Shown here: in pieces, positions 32,187-42,269 of the stretch
Numbering within the stretch: position 1 is the stretch's first letter
How the letters are laid out: each line of letters starts with the position of its first letter
NCBI RefSeq assembly: GCF_003075415.1
Contig: NZ_QDAH01000020.1
Location: 1-64,000, forward strand
Reading direction: 5' to 3'
From: Microvirga sp. KLBC 81
Lineage (GTDB): Bacteria > Pseudomonadota > Alphaproteobacteria > Rhizobiales > Beijerinckiaceae
Length of the DNA stretch: 64,000 bases
Made by a program: the position numbers and the translations under genes
Notes under the pieces: generated by a model
Told to the model about the DNA's origin: nothing
What the model saw: only the letters and a program-made list of their open reading frames with translations
Database searches by the model: none

Positions 32187-34718
32187 TTAGCGCCCCATGA
32201 CTTGCTTCACCGTCTCCACCAGCTGGCGCAGGCTGAAAGGCTTGGGCAAGAAGTTGAAGTCCTCGCCTTCGGGCAGGTTCTTGCGGAAGGCTTCCTCCGC
32301 ATAGCCGGAGACGAAGATCACCTTGAGGTCGGGATAGAGCTTGCGCAGTTCGCCCAGCAGTGTAGGCCCGTCCATCTCCGGCATCACCACGTCCGAGACC
32401 ACGAGGTCGACCGGCGCGCCCCGCTCCTGGATGATCTCCAAGGCCTCGACGCCGGAGGCAGCTTCCAACACCGTGTAGCCGCGCGCAGACAGCGCCCTGG
32501 CGTTCACGGCGCGGACAGGGTCCTCGTCCTCCACGAGGAGGATGGTTCCCTGCCCCGTCATGTCGGCGGCGGGCTTCTTGGGCGCATCGACCTTGGTTTC
32601 CTCGGGCGCTTCCTGAACGTCGGGGATGTGCCGCGGCAGGTAGATGCTGAAGGTCGTGCCCTGTCCGGGCTTCGAATCCACGTCGATATAGCCGCCGGAC
32701 TGCTTCACGATGCCGAACACGGTGGAAAGGCCGAGGCCTGTGCCCTTGCCCACTTCCTTGGTGGTGAAGAAGGGCTCGAAGATCTTGTCGAGCACCTCCG
32801 GTGTCATGCCGGCGCCGGTATCGGAGACCTCCACCAGCACGTAATCGGCGGGCGGCATGGCGCTCACGCTGCGGCGCGCGGCCTCCTGGGCCGGGACATT
32901 GGCCGTGCGGATCGCGAGCTTGCCGCCGTTGGGCATGGCATCGCGCGCGTTCACGGCGAGGTTCACCACCACCTGCTCGAACTGGTTCACATCCGCCTTC
33001 ACGAACCACAGGTCGCGGCCATGGCTGAGATCCAGTTCCACCCGCTCGCCGAGGAGGCGCTTGAGGAGCATGGAGAGATCGTAGAGCCGGTCGTTGAGGT
33101 TGAGCACCTCAGGCCGCAGGGTCTGGCGGCGGGAGAAAGCGAGCAGCTGACGCACCAGACTCGCGGCCCGGTTCGCGTTCTGCTTGATCTGCATGATGTC
33201 CTGGAAGGACGGATCGGTGGGCCGGTGGTTGGCGAGGAGCAGATCGCTATAGCCGATGATGGCCTGGAGCACGTTGTTGAAGTCGTGCGCCACGCCGCCG
33301 GCGAGCTGGCCGACCGCATTCATCTTCTGGGACTGGGCGAGCTGCTCCTCGACCTTGCGGAAATCCGTGGTGTCGAGGGCATAGATGATCGCCATCTCGC
33401 CATCGGCACCCGTATCGCCTGCAGGTGTGACCCAGACACGGACGGAGCTGCCGTTCTCGCCGGCCGTCTGCAGTTCGAGCGGCGCGATATCGCCCCGGTT
33501 CTCGACCACGACCTTGAGGGCGGCCTCCAGAGGACCGCTTTCGCGGAAGCTCTCGAAGATCGAAGGGCCTTCTCCCAGACCTTCGCCCGTGCGCGGGAGG
33601 GTTCCGAAAAGCTTGGAGAACGGCGCGTTCGCATGGACGATCCGGCCCGCCCGGTTCACGGTCGCGATGGCGATCGGCGTGTTGTTGAAGAAGCGGACGA
33701 AGCGCACCTCGGCGGCCCGCTGCCCCTCATCCACTTCGACCCCCGGCGAGCGATTGATGACAAGGGTACGGGAGGCCCCCATCCGGCCGTCCTGACCGAA
33801 GGCGATGCGGTGGTAGAGGCGCACCGGCAGAAATTGACCGTTGCGGCGGCGAAGATCGAGATCGAAGGTTTCCGTACGAACGGTCCCCGGATCGCCGGTA
33901 AACGAGGTCATCATTGCCACCACGTTGCGCGGCACGATATCGGCCAGGCTCAGACCGCCCGAGCCGACCTGGGCGAGATCGTAGTCGAGCCAAGTCGCCA
34001 GCGTGGCGTTGAGATAGATGATGGAGCCGTTAGGATCGATGGAGAGGAAACCCGCCGGCGCATGATCGAGGTAGTCGATGGCGTGCTGGAGCTCCTGGAA
34101 GACGTTTTCCTGGCGCTCCCGCTCATGAGTGATATCGGCGATGCTCCACAGTGCCGCCTTCCGGCTGCCGGAACGCGGCAAGGGCCAGACGCGGACCCGA
34201 TACCAGCCAAATTCCTGGGCCCCGTCGAGCGACGGCGAGAGGCGGATCTCCTCGGTGCCGGTGCGGTGCTCGCGGGCAGCCTGGGCCAGGCGGTAGATTG
34301 CCTCGGAGACTTCCGGAGCGCCCATGAACAGACGCTCGACAGGGCGGACCTCGTTCCCGTCCGAGCGGGCAAAAGAGAGATAGGCCTCGTTGGCATAGAT
34401 GATGCGGCCATCGTCATCGATCACAGCCAGCCCCTCGCCCGCCGTGTCGGCCATGAGCTTGGTGATGTCGTTGCGAACGGTCTGGCCGGCGAACTGGATG
34501 ACACCGATGGCCCAAGCGAAGAGGAAGAACACGCCCGCCATGGCGAAGAAGGCGAGCAGCCCCAGGATCAGAGGCTGCGCCTGCTCGCTGCCGAGGTAGC
34601 GAAGGCTCAATACCGCGCCGGCCAGAACGGCAGCCAGCAGCAGGACCCATCCGAAATGGCCGGGACGGTCGGAGCGGTCGATGGTCGAGCCCTTTGGCAT
34701 GTCGCCTTGGTGAGCCAT
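32187..34718 (-). CDS. cckA: Cell-cycle hybrid histidine kinase CckA
   Basis: I chose the ATG at 34718 ([11 protein letters not shown]). The 843-residue protein has two membrane spans (about residues 23-40 and 49-70), tandem PAS domains, a HisKA motif ([20 protein letters not shown]) and a HATPase with [10 protein letters not shown] and [14 protein letters not shown] receiver domain with [20 protein letters not shown] ends the protein. This is the CckA layout. CckA passes phosphate through ChpT to CtrA and CpdR, controlling the cell cycle. A CtrA-type site lies in its upstream region. Confidence 0.93.
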   Translation of the reverse strand: MAHQGDMPKGSTIDRSDRPGHFGWVLLLAAVLAGAVLSLRYLGSEQAQPLILGLLAFFAMAGVFFLFAWAIGVIQFAGQTVRNDITKLMADTAGEGLAVIDDDGRIIYANEAYLSFARSDGNEVRPVERLFMGAPEVSEAIYRLAQAAREHRTGTEEIRLSPSLDGAQEFGWYRVRVWPLPRSGSRKAALWSIADITHERERQENVFQELQHAIDYLDHAPAGFLSIDPNGSIIYLNATLATWLDYDLAQVGSGGLSLADIVPRNVVAMMTSFTGDPGTVRTETFDLDLRRRNGQFLPVRLYHRIAFGQDGRMGASRTLVINRSPGVEVDEGQRAAEVRFVRFFNNTPIAIATVNRAGRIVHANAPFSKLFGTLPRTGEGLGEGPSIFESFRESGPLEAALKVVVENRGDIAPLELQTAGENGSSVRVWVTPAGDTGADGEMAIIYALDTTDFRKVEEQLAQSQKMNAVGQLAGGVAHDFNNVLQAIIGYSDLLLANHRPTDPSFQDIMQIKQNANRAASLVRQLLAFSRRQTLRPEVLNLNDRLYDLSMLLKRLLGERVELDLSHGRDLWFVKADVNQFEQVVVNLAVNARDAMPNGGKLAIRTANVPAQEAARRSVSAMPPADYVLVEVSDTGAGMTPEVLDKIFEPFFTTKEVGKGTGLGLSTVFGIVKQSGGYIDVDSKPGQGTTFSIYLPRHIPDVQEAPEETKVDAPKKPAADMTGQGTILLVEDEDPVRAVNARALSARGYTVLEAASGVEALEIIQERGAPVDLVVSDVVMPEMDGPTLLGELRKLYPDLKVIFVSGYAEEAFRKNLPEGEDFNFLPKPFSLRQLVETVKQVMGR

Positions 34719-35002
34719 GAACTTCACTATCCTTCAGGGAGGCGGATGTGCCGTGGCACCGGATGCGGAACCCTGCATCCAACCGCTTGAACTTCGGATC
34801 GTCCTACACGGAATTTATTGATTGACCTCTAAGGCTGCATCAAGAGACTGCACAAGAGGCCTGAAGCCAAACGTTTTTCAGGAAGAATTCTCGGCCTGCC
34901 CCGTGCTGGCCACATTTTGCGTGCTTGAGGGCTCCTTACCCTGCCCTACGGATTGCAGGGATTCCCGTGAACCCCATATGCCGCAAGGCATAAATTGCGC
35001 CG

Positions 35003-35017
35003 TTAACCATCTGTTAA
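35003..35017. promoter_or_regulatory. CtrA-type binding site
   Basis: TTAACCATCTGTTAA is an exact TTAA-N7-TTAA match to the CtrA full-site consensus. It lies between the divergent cckA and FliO-like genes, 88 bp before the latter. The rest of the 34719-35104 gap has no gene. Confidence 0.65.
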
Positions 35018-35104
35018 CCTTGCGGCTGGCTTTGACGGTCAATGTGGTACAACCAACACAGAACTGGCCTGTCAAAGGCCCCCCACAAGGCTTGAGAGTT
35101 CATC

Positions 35105-36325
35105 GTGTCATCTCTTTTTGGTATCGAAGCGTCGCGAGCAGTCCTCTTCGTGATCGCCTTCGCGATCATCTTGGCTCTGGTCGCCCTGTTCGGTCTGGTC
35201 CTGCGCAAGTTGACGGGCGCCCGTCTCATGATGCCGGGCAGCGACCGGTCCCGCAGCCGCCAGCCGCGGCTTGGCATCGTCGACGTTTACGACCTCGACC
35301 GGCAGCGGCAGCTCCTTCTGCTGCGCCGCGACAATGTCGAGCATCTCCTCCTCATCGGTGGTCCCAACGATGTGGTCATCGAGACCAACATCGTGCGCGT
35401 GGCTGGCGCCCGCCTTCCGGCTGCGGCCAATGAGGCGGGCCCCGAACGTTTCGAGCCCTCCCTGGATCAGGCTCAGCGCCCGGTACCGGTCGAGGCCAAC
35501 GGACGTCCTTCCATCGAGGCTCAGCTCGCCGCTCAGCTCGGCGCTTTTGTGCGGCGTCCGTCCGAGGAATCCGACGTCGACCAGGAGCTTTCGGCGGTTG
35601 CCTCCGTCAGCGCCCCCGTTCCGGCGCATACCGAGCCCGTGCTGAAGCCCGACCTCGTGTCGGCTACGGCAGCCCCGGCTGTGCAGGGCCTGCGCGCTGA
35701 GGCCCGGACGGCGCCCTTCCCGAGCGCTCCGGTTGCTCCTGCGGCTCCCCCGCCGGCGGAGCGTCCTGAGCCGCGTCCGACCGTCACCCCGCCACCGTTC
35801 CAGTCGCGTCCGACACCGATGGCTCCGACGCCACCCGCACCTCCCCCGCAGGCAGAGCCCGTCCGCCCCTTCCAGGCCGCACCGGCCGAGAAGCCTGTGG
35901 CTCCCGCCGTCAAGGCTGTACCCGATGCTGCGGTTCTCTCCAATATGGCCAAGCAGCTTGAGGAGGCCCTGAAGCGTCCCGCCGCATCGGTGACTCCTGC
36001 TCCGGCCCCGGCTCATGAGCCGCTTGAAGAGGATGTGGCTGACGCGGACGACCTGCTTGAAACCGGGTACACCGAGGAAGCGCCCGTGGCCGACCGCGAC
36101 GAGGACGACAAGGATCTCGTCGAGGAGCCAGCTCCCGCTCCGCAGCCCGAGCCGCTGCGTCCGACGGCCGAGCCGCCGCGCCCCGCTCCGTCGCCGCTGC
36201 CTCCGCAGCAGCCCGAATCCGCTCCGGCTCCGCAGAAGGCGTCCGATCCCTTCTCCGTAGAGGACATCGAGGCTGAATTCGCCCGCCTGCTCGGACGTCC
36301 CCTGGATACCGGCAAGAAGGGCTAG
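35105..36325 (+). CDS. FliO-domain membrane protein with long Pro/Ala-rich tail
   Basis: The start is GTG at 35105. After an N-terminal membrane span (AVLFVIAFAIILALVALFGL) comes the FliO/MopB-like domain: RLGIVDVYDLDRQRQLLLLR then RDNVEHLLLIGGPNDVVIET. Residues about 180-380 are a Pro/Ala/Glu-rich linker. A short conserved helix ends the protein (PFSVEDIEAEFARLLGRPLD). No flagellar genes are near, so this is the non-flagellar FliO-like type beside cckA in Hyphomicrobiales. The role is unknown; a CtrA-type site upstream suggests cell-cycle control. Confidence 0.8.
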   Translation: MSSLFGIEASRAVLFVIAFAIILALVALFGLVLRKLTGARLMMPGSDRSRSRQPRLGIVDVYDLDRQRQLLLLRRDNVEHLLLIGGPNDVVIETNIVRVAGARLPAAANEAGPERFEPSLDQAQRPVPVEANGRPSIEAQLAAQLGAFVRRPSEESDVDQELSAVASVSAPVPAHTEPVLKPDLVSATAAPAVQGLRAEARTAPFPSAPVAPAAPPPAERPEPRPTVTPPPFQSRPTPMAPTPPAPPPQAEPVRPFQAAPAEKPVAPAVKAVPDAAVLSNMAKQLEEALKRPAASVTPAPAPAHEPLEEDVADADDLLETGYTEEAPVADRDEDDKDLVEEPAPAPQPEPLRPTAEPPRPAPSPLPPQQPESAPAPQKASDPFSVEDIEAEFARLLGRPLDTGKKG

Positions 36326-36438
36326 CGCATCGTGCGAAAAAGTGGATCCGGTTTTTCGCTCTAGACGATGCGCTCCTCTAGAAAGGAAGCATCGGATCGA
36401 ACCCCAAAAGTGGACTCCACTTTTGGGTCCGATGCTTT
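36324..36438 (+). repeat. Dispersed repeat family A, copy 3
   Basis: The module order is the reverse of copy 1: AGCGCATCGTGCGAAAAAGT then GGATCCGGTTTTTCGC, followed by AGCATCGG...CCCAAAAGTGG / CACTTTTGGG...CCGATGCTT. It starts at the stop of the FliO-like gene. Confidence 0.8.
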
Positions 36439-36456
36439 AAGCACCTAAAACCCAAC

Positions 36457-36491
36457 GAAAAAGGGCTCCGATACTGGAGCCCTTTTTGTTT
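36457..36491. terminator. Bidirectional terminator between FliO-like gene and dksA
   Basis: AAAAAGGGCTCC and GGAGCCCTTTTT form a perfect stem with a 6-base loop and T/A runs on both sides. It can end transcripts from both convergent genes. Confidence 0.85.
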
Positions 36492-36512
36492 GTGCAGCAA
36501 TGAAGGAAAGGA

Positions 36513-36932
36513 TCAGTCGTCCCGGTAGACCCGCTCGTTGCGCTCATGACGCTCCTGGGCCTCCAGCGAGAGGGTCGCGATGGGGCGAGCCTCGAGGCGC
36601 TTGAGAGAAATCGGATCGCCGGTTTCCTCGCAGTAACCATAGGAGCCGTCATCGATCCGGGCGAGAGCTGCATCGATCTTGGCGATCAGCTTGCGCTGCC
36701 GGTCGCGAGCACGAAGCTCGATAGCACGGTCCGTTTCAGAAGAGGCGCGGTCCGCCAGGTCAGGATGGTTCTCGTTCTCGCTCTGCAAGGTGGCGAGAGT
36801 TTCCTGAGCCTCTTTGAGGATATCGTTCTTCCAGCGGATCAGCTTGCGCCGGAAATACTCCCTCTGCCGTTCATTCATGAAGGGCTCGTCTTCTGTCGGT
36901 CGATAACCCTCATCAATAACGATGTCTGTCAT
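36513..36932 (-). CDS. dksA: RNA polymerase-binding factor DksA
   Basis: I chose the ATG at 36932 (MTDIVIDEGYRPTEDEPFMN), giving 139 residues, the usual length. The coiled-coil tip and secondary-channel part (QREYFRRKLIRWKNDILKEA then SETDRAIELRARDRQRKLIA) is followed by the zinc-finger region. There only one Cys remains (YGYCEETGDPI), then KRLEARPIATLSLEAQERHE. This Cys-poor finger is normal in alphaproteobacterial DksA. DksA works with ppGpp to adjust transcription start at rRNA and biosynthetic promoters. Confidence 0.92.
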   Translation of the reverse strand: MTDIVIDEGYRPTEDEPFMNERQREYFRRKLIRWKNDILKEAQETLATLQSENENHPDLADRASSETDRAIELRARDRQRKLIAKIDAALARIDDGSYGYCEETGDPISLKRLEARPIATLSLEAQERHERNERVYRDD

Positions 36933-37096
36933 GTTCGGCCATTGTTCCCCAATGAACTGTGGGGCCCCTATATAGGGAAGCAGGTTCCGCGACAACGCTC
37001 TTCAGCGTCATCGATTTGTCTAAATATTTCCATTGCACCCCTTGAAACGCCGAGAATACGGGCAAAGGCCTGAAACTGAACGATTTGCCGCACCAT

Positions 37097-38083
37097 TTAA
37101 GAGGCAGCGGCCTCAGCGCGGCTGATCAGCTCTCCGGCCACGTCCCCGATCTTGGGGGGCTCCTCGCGGATGAAGGGCAACGGGCGGCAGACGGAGAGCG
37201 CGGCAAGCCCGAATCGAGCCGTCATGAGTCCGTTCAGAACGCCCTCCCCCAGCTTCGCCGAGATCCGAGCCGCCAAACCCAGCCCCAAGACCTGCTGCAT
37301 GAGGCTATCGCCCACGGCCACGCCACCGGTGACGGCCAAGTGATTAAGGGCCGCCTTGGCGAGCCTCAGGAACCCGAACAGGCCCGGCCTGCCGCCGTAA
37401 ATACGCGCCAGGGTCCGCAGCAGGCGCATCGCAGTGAAGATCACGAAAGCAACGTCCACGATGGCGCGCGGGCTCACAGCCGTCACCAGAGAGACCTGCT
37501 TGGCCGCGGCGGCAATCGCGCGCTTGGCCTGGATATCGAGCGGGGCCAGCAGCTCACGTTCGGCGATGGCGAGCCGGTCATCGGCGTCGATGATTTCATC
37601 TGTGAGGGCCTTGAGCCTGGCACTTCCCTGGGCAGCGCTGCTTCTGCCGCCGTAGAGGCTCAGGAGATCGGCCACGATGCCTTTGGCAGCCTTATGGTCC
37701 TTCACCGCCAAAGCATCGACAGCGGATTCACGGAGCTTCTCGATCTTCTGCTCCCGCCAGATCCCTAAAGCCTCCCGCCCGATGATGGCGAAAAAGGCCA
37801 AGGTCGCGATCACGGCGAGCGCCAGCGCCACCCAGCCGAGCCAGGGGGTAATGGCGTAAAGATCGACAATCAGATTTTCGAGGGCGAGGCCCAGCCCCAG
37901 CAGCAGGAGGCCCGAGAGCGCCGAGACCAGAATACTCACCCAAGGCGCCCGCCGCCGCTCGCCCATGGGCACAACAATGCCGTCCGCCGCTTCGATGGCA
38001 TCGAAGGGCTCCTCCGTTACCTGGATCGAACCGCCGGTCACGTTGGGATCATTGAGGCGGAAAGCGCGAGGTTGGCGGCTCAT
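37097..38083 (-). CDS. YcjF-type (TIGR01620/DUF697) membrane protein
   Basis: The 328-residue protein has two adjacent membrane spans (about residues 49-70 and 77-99: SILVSALSGLLLLGLGLALE, WLGWVALALAVIATLAFFAI). A large helical DUF697 domain follows, with VAFVIFTAMRLLRTLARIYG and LAVTGGVAVGDSL. It overlaps the upstream YcjX-type gene by 4 bp (ATGA). The pair is widely conserved in proteobacteria and associated with envelope stress, but the exact role is unsettled. Confidence 0.9.
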   Translation of the reverse strand: MSRQPRAFRLNDPNVTGGSIQVTEEPFDAIEAADGIVVPMGERRRAPWVSILVSALSGLLLLGLGLALENLIVDLYAITPWLGWVALALAVIATLAFFAIIGREALGIWREQKIEKLRESAVDALAVKDHKAAKGIVADLLSLYGGRSSAAQGSARLKALTDEIIDADDRLAIAERELLAPLDIQAKRAIAAAAKQVSLVTAVSPRAIVDVAFVIFTAMRLLRTLARIYGGRPGLFGFLRLAKAALNHLAVTGGVAVGDSLMQQVLGLGLAARISAKLGEGVLNGLMTARFGLAALSVCRPLPFIREEPPKIGDVAGELISRAEAAAS

Positions 38084-39528
38084 GCGAAACGGTCCCCCAG
38101 CAGGAATTCAAGGGCGCGGTCGAGACGGATGTGAGGCATCTTGGCCATGCGGCCCGCCGCATCGATCGGCAGCTTGGGCGGCCTGAAGCGCGGGAAGCGG
38201 AAGGAACCGGGCTCGATGGCGCCGTGGAAGATGGCCTCTGCCGATTCCGGCAGCTCACCCGGAAAGATCGCAGCTTCCGTCTCGCCATCGAAAATCTCAT
38301 TCCCCACCCGCTCGCCGACCTCGGGAATGCCGGCGACGGCGCGCAGAGTCTCGCGGCCCTCGCGGATCGTGGTCTCCCGCGTGGCGCGCATGGAAGCCAG
38401 CGCCACGGTGCCGACCCGCGCACCCGCGGCTTCCGTGCGGCGCGAGGCGCGGTTCACGAGATGGCGCAGAACCGCATCGAGACGGTCGTGATCCGTGTGG
38501 TGGATATGGTCGGCTTTCGTGGCAGCAAACAGCACCCGGTCGGCCCGGGGAGAGAACAGGCGGGAGAGGAGCGTGTTGCGCCCGGTCCGGAACGCCATGA
38601 GCACCTGATCGAGCGCCTCCTCCAGCTCGGCCAGAGCCGCAGGGCCCGCATCGATGGCGGCGAGCACATCCACCAGTACGATCTGCCTGTCGATGCGCTG
38701 GAAATGGTCGCGAAAGAAAGGCCGGACCACATGGGTCTTATAGGCCTCGAAGCGGCGCTCCATGAGAGCGGCGAAGCTGCCAGGGGCAATAGCCTGGCCG
38801 GGCGCCAGATCGAGCGGCGCGAAGGTGAGCGCCGGCGAGCCTGCGAGATCGCCGGGCATGAGGAAGCGCCCCGGCGGCGTCGTCGCCACGGCTTCGGCAC
38901 CCGCCCGAAGCGCCATGAGGTAATCCTTGAAGACCTCGCTCGCCTTGGAGGCCAGCACCTCGTCGCCGGGGCCGGCCGGGTCGAGGGTCTTCAGGATCTC
39001 GTGCCAGCGGCCTGCGACCGCTGCCCGGTCGCGACGGCGGCTGGCTTCGATCGTCTGGCGGGACCATTCGGCATAGTCCGCATCGAGCAATGCCAGATCG
39101 AGCAGCCATTCGCCGGGATAATCAACGATGTCGAGGGCAAGCGACGCTGGTCCCGGGCGCCATCCGGCTTTACGTTCATATTCAATATCCACCCGCAACT
39201 CACTGATCCGACTCGTGGATTGCGGCCAGCGGCGATCCTGCGTGAGGGCCGCCATATGCTCCTCGAACGGGAAGCGCGGCACCGCATCGTCGGGCTGAGG
39301 GCTAAGGTGTGCGCGGCGAATACGTCCCTCGGCGGAGGCCCGGAAGGCGGGCAGGTTCGTGCCGCGCGTCAGATGATGGACCAGTGCGGTGGTGAACACG
39401 GTCTTGCCGGAGCGGGCGAGACCCGTAACGCCGAGACGGAGAGTGGGCTGGATCAGTTGGCCGGAGGCCTCCCAGAGCGATTGCGCAGCAGACCCGGCGC
39501 GGGAGGCAAGATCGGTAATGACGGACAC
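38080..39528 (-). CDS. YcjX-family P-loop GTPase-like protein (DUF463)
   Basis: The 482-residue protein starts with a P-loop GLARSGKTVFTTALVHHL (around residues 34-51). It contains YERKAGWRPGPASLALDIVD then YPGEWLLDLALLD, and the conserved QIVLVDVLAAIDAGP and LFAATKADHIHHTDHDRLD, a TKAD guanine-specificity-like motif. The E. coli relative YcjX is a nucleotide-binding protein of stress regulons. It is coupled to the membrane partner downstream, which may hold it at the inner membrane. Confidence 0.92.
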   Translation of the reverse strand: MSVITDLASRAGSAAQSLWEASGQLIQPTLRLGVTGLARSGKTVFTTALVHHLTRGTNLPAFRASAEGRIRRAHLSPQPDDAVPRFPFEEHMAALTQDRRWPQSTSRISELRVDIEYERKAGWRPGPASLALDIVDYPGEWLLDLALLDADYAEWSRQTIEASRRRDRAAVAGRWHEILKTLDPAGPGDEVLASKASEVFKDYLMALRAGAEAVATTPPGRFLMPGDLAGSPALTFAPLDLAPGQAIAPGSFAALMERRFEAYKTHVVRPFFRDHFQRIDRQIVLVDVLAAIDAGPAALAELEEALDQVLMAFRTGRNTLLSRLFSPRADRVLFAATKADHIHHTDHDRLDAVLRHLVNRASRRTEAAGARVGTVALASMRATRETTIREGRETLRAVAGIPEVGERVGNEIFDGETEAAIFPGELPESAEAIFHGAIEPGSFRFPRFRPPKLPIDAAGRMAKMPHIRLDRALEFLLGDRFA

Positions 39529-39597
39529 GCAGATGAACCTAATTCTCTCAAGCCAAGCTGAAAGGTGGGGCCTGAAGTCCTATCGCGCAAGGCGGCT

Positions 39598-40605
39598 TCA
39601 CTGTTCCCGAGGCCGGTCCGTCTTGATGCTGGCCTCGATCTTGGCGCTGGCCCGCTCGATGGCGGCCTCTACCAGATCGGGGCTCGCCCGCAGCGCTCCC
39701 AATTCGAAGGACGACATCGCCAGCATCACACGGGCGAGGTTCGGCAGGGGCCTGCCGTCAGATTCAAACAGCTTGAGGTCATCGTTGGGCCCAAGGCCCA
39801 GCCCCTCGACCATGCGGCTGGCATAGTTGCGCAGGCGCTGTTCGTCGGGAGCGCAAGCGCTAGCTACCCGCGTCTTGGGGGCCGTCGAGGCCGTGGCCAC
39901 CGGCTCTCCTTTGGGCTTGGCCCGTTGGACAACGAGAGGTCGTGGATCAGGAGCCTTGGGCCTCTCGCCCATCCCCACTGCGATGCTGGGGACCCGGTAT
40001 TGAGGTGTTTTCGGTGCCATCGGAATGACCATGGACACCCGGCCCGGCTTGCCGCCGGAACCGCCTTTCGCGGTATAGCGCACCACACGCCCCTTGCGAC
40101 GGGAGGCGAGATATTGAGCGCGCACCGTGCCGCCGATTCCCCTGACCGCCAGCACCGCCATGCCACCGATGCCGGTGGCGATCCCGCATTCGGCAGGAGC
40201 CCAGCGCCGCACGATGTCGAGGGCGGATTTGCGTTTGAGATCGAGGTAATAGCGCTTGAGCAGCAGGGCCGCGGCATCAGCCCCGTGATCCGCGGAGGCA
40301 AAACCCACATGGCCTTCGTTGTCGGTGGCGAGTTCCCCGTTCCAGCGGGCGCTCTTGATGCACCAATAGTTATTGAGCTTCACGCAGCGGGTGACAAAGG
40401 GGCGCTCGGCCTTGAAGAGAGCAGCCAATGTGACAACCGTCTTCGGCTCGAGTGCATCCATGGCTTCCGAGCGCCAGTTCGTGACCTCCCGACTCTGAGG
40501 CTCATAGCGCGCCTGCAGCGCCTGCTCCCTCACGGGGAGATCGGACAGGTCGGGAAGCAAAGCGCGCCCAGCCAGACCAAGTGCAAGAAGCGTCTGAAGC
40601 AGCAT
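39598..40605 (-). CDS. Hypothetical exported protein, 335 aa
   Basis: An N-terminal hydrophobic stretch (MLLQTLLALGLAGRALLP) suggests a signal peptide or anchor. The middle has RCVKLNNYWCIKSARWNGEL, VGFASADHGADAAALLLKRY and CGIATGIGGMAVLAVRGIGG, a pattern I know from conserved Hyphomicrobiales proteins of unknown role. A basic, Pro-rich linker precedes a helical C-terminus. It follows the SixA gene's region on the same strand but 70 bp or more from either neighbour. Confidence 0.7.
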   Translation of the reverse strand: MLLQTLLALGLAGRALLPDLSDLPVREQALQARYEPQSREVTNWRSEAMDALEPKTVVTLAALFKAERPFVTRCVKLNNYWCIKSARWNGELATDNEGHVGFASADHGADAAALLLKRYYLDLKRKSALDIVRRWAPAECGIATGIGGMAVLAVRGIGGTVRAQYLASRRKGRVVRYTAKGGSGGKPGRVSMVIPMAPKTPQYRVPSIAVGMGERPKAPDPRPLVVQRAKPKGEPVATASTAPKTRVASACAPDEQRLRNYASRMVEGLGLGPNDDLKLFESDGRPLPNLARVMLAMSSFELGALRASPDLVEAAIERASAKIEASIKTDRPREQ

Positions 40606-40682
40606 GTGAAGATGGTCCCCGCGACCGCCTGAAGCTTTGAAGATCTTTCAGGAGAAACGATGGCGGGAGCGATAGGTTCACC

Positions 40683-41210
40683 TCAATCGTCTTCGTCGGC
40701 TCCGATGGATTTCGGCGTCACGAAGCGTTCCAGCCGACCGGACTTGCGCTTCACTTCCACCCAGCTCTCAACCGGGAAGTCGATGACGGCGAGGCCAGCT
40801 GTCGGGTATTTGCGCCCGAGGCGCAGGATGCCGTCCATGTCGCCCTCGCCGATCAGGAGACTCGCAAGATCCTCGAAGCCGGGATTGTGGCCGATCATCA
40901 GAACCGTGCGGGCCTCAGGTTCCACCCCGTGCAGGACAGTCAGAAGCCGTGAGACGGGAGCCTCGTAGATGCGTCCGTCGCTTCGGCTCTCCACATCGCC
41001 GATGATCGGGTGAATGAGCTCCCAGGTCTCCTGCGTGCGGCGCGCGGAGGAGACGAGCGCGAGATCCGGCGCCAGGCACTCGCTCCTGATGTAATTGCCC
41101 ATCAGCACCGAAGCCTCCCGCCCGCGCTTGGCGAGAGGACGGTCGACATCGAGAACACCGGCGGGCCAGGCGGCCTTGGCGTGACGGAGAAGAAGCAGGC
41201 GGAGCATCAA
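40683..41210 (-). CDS. SixA-type histidine phosphatase
   Basis: The 175-residue protein belongs to the histidine phosphatase (phosphoglycerate mutase) superfamily. The catalytic motif LLLLRHAKAAW has His10, with LAKRGREASV, SSARRTQETWELI and VLMIGHNPGFEDLASLLIG containing the second His. SixA in E. coli removes phosphate from histidine-phosphorylated proteins such as ArcB or PTS proteins. Its start overlaps the MoxR stop (ATGA), so the two are co-translated. Confidence 0.88.
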   Translation of the reverse strand: MMLRLLLLRHAKAAWPAGVLDVDRPLAKRGREASVLMGNYIRSECLAPDLALVSSARRTQETWELIHPIIGDVESRSDGRIYEAPVSRLLTVLHGVEPEARTVLMIGHNPGFEDLASLLIGEGDMDGILRLGRKYPTAGLAVIDFPVESWVEVKRKSGRLERFVTPKSIGADEDD

Positions 41211-42055
41211 CGCCCTTCCCTCCTGGCGATGAAGGCCAGCTTCTCGAAGAGGCTCACATCCTGCTCGTTCTTGAGGAGCGCACCGTGCAACGGCGGGATG
41301 AGCTTGCGCGTATCGCGCTCGCGAAGTTGCTCGGGTCCGATATCCTCGGAAAGCAGGAGTTTAAGCCAGTCGAGCAGTTCCGATGTCGAAGGCTTCTTGC
41401 GCAGTCCCGGCACCTCGCGCACGTCGAAGAAGATCTTCAACGCTTCTTCCACGAGCCGGTGCTTGATGCCGGGGTAATGCACCCCGACAATGCGGGCCAT
41501 GGTCTCGGCATCCGGGAACCTGATGTAGTGGAAGAAGCAGCGGCGCAGGAAGGCATCCGGCAGCTCCTTCTCATTATTTGACGTGATGATGACGATGGGG
41601 CGTTGCCTGGCCTTGATCGTCTCGCCCGTCTCGTAGACGAAGAACTCCATGCGATCGAGTTCGAGCAGGAGGTCGTTCGGGAACTCGATATCCGCCTTGT
41701 CGATCTCATCGATCAGCAGAACGGGACGGGTCTCGGAGCCAAAAGCCTCCCACAGCTTGCCGCGCTTGATGTAGTTGCGGATGTCCGACACCCGGCTCTC
41801 GCCGAGCTGGCTGTCGCGCAGGCGCGAAACCGCATCGTATTCATAGAGCCCCTGCTGGGCCTTGGTGGTGGACTTGATGTGCCAGGTCAGCAGCGGCGCG
41901 TTCAAGGAACGGGCAATCTCCTCTGCCAGAACCGACTTGCCGGTGCCGGGCTCTCCCTTCACGAGCAGTGGACGCTCCAGGGTGATCGCCGCATTGACGG
42001 CGACCGTCAGATCTTCGGTCGCCACATAGGTTTCGGTCCCGGTAAAACGCGCCAT
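41207..42055 (-). CDS. MoxR-family AAA+ ATPase
   Basis: Starting at [16 protein letters not shown] (42055) gives 282 residues. Walker A is GEPGTGKS at 34-41; [20 protein letters not shown] is Walker B, and [20 protein letters not shown] contains sensor 1 and the arginine finger region. MoxR ATPases act as chaperones that load cofactors or assemble complexes, normally with a VWA-domain partner. The likely partner is the CoxE-like VWA gene at 45582-46757, separated here by two unrelated genes. The gene is coupled to sixA downstream. Confidence 0.93.
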   Translation of the reverse strand: MARFTGTETYVATEDLTVAVNAAITLERPLLVKGEPGTGKSVLAEEIARSLNAPLLTWHIKSTTKAQQGLYEYDAVSRLRDSQLGESRVSDIRNYIKRGKLWEAFGSETRPVLLIDEIDKADIEFPNDLLLELDRMEFFVYETGETIKARQRPIVIITSNNEKELPDAFLRRCFFHYIRFPDAETMARIVGVHYPGIKHRLVEEALKIFFDVREVPGLRKKPSTSELLDWLKLLLSEDIGPEQLRERDTRKLIPPLHGALLKNEQDVSLFEKLAFIARREGR

Positions 42056-42085
42056 CCCCACCATTCCTTTTCACGATCAGACCCT

Positions 42086-42197
42086 AGAGCATCGGCCCCA
42101 AAAGTGGAAACCACTTTTGGAACAAGCCGATGCTCCCTTTTTAACGGCGCATCGCCGGGGGCGGAAAACCGGATCCACTTTTCCGCACGATGCGCTA
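42086..42197 (-). repeat. Dispersed repeat family A, copy 4
   Basis: AGAGCATCGGCCCCAAAAGT then GGAAACCACTTTTGG is followed by GCGCATCG...GGAAAACCGGATCCACTTTT and CGATGCGCT. It has the same orientation as copy 1 and fills the gap between divergent genes. Confidence 0.8.
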
Positions 42198-42269
42198 AGT
42201 CGTGTCATCGGCTTTCGGCAACCGCTCTCATCATGTAAGCCCATAACAAACCAGGGAGGACAAGAGCCA

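Noticed and set aside
32202..34790. An 862-codon plus-strand open frame opposite cckA
   Set aside because: It mirrors codon bias of cckA, is rich in His/Leu/Gly without any domain, and cckA is unmistakable.
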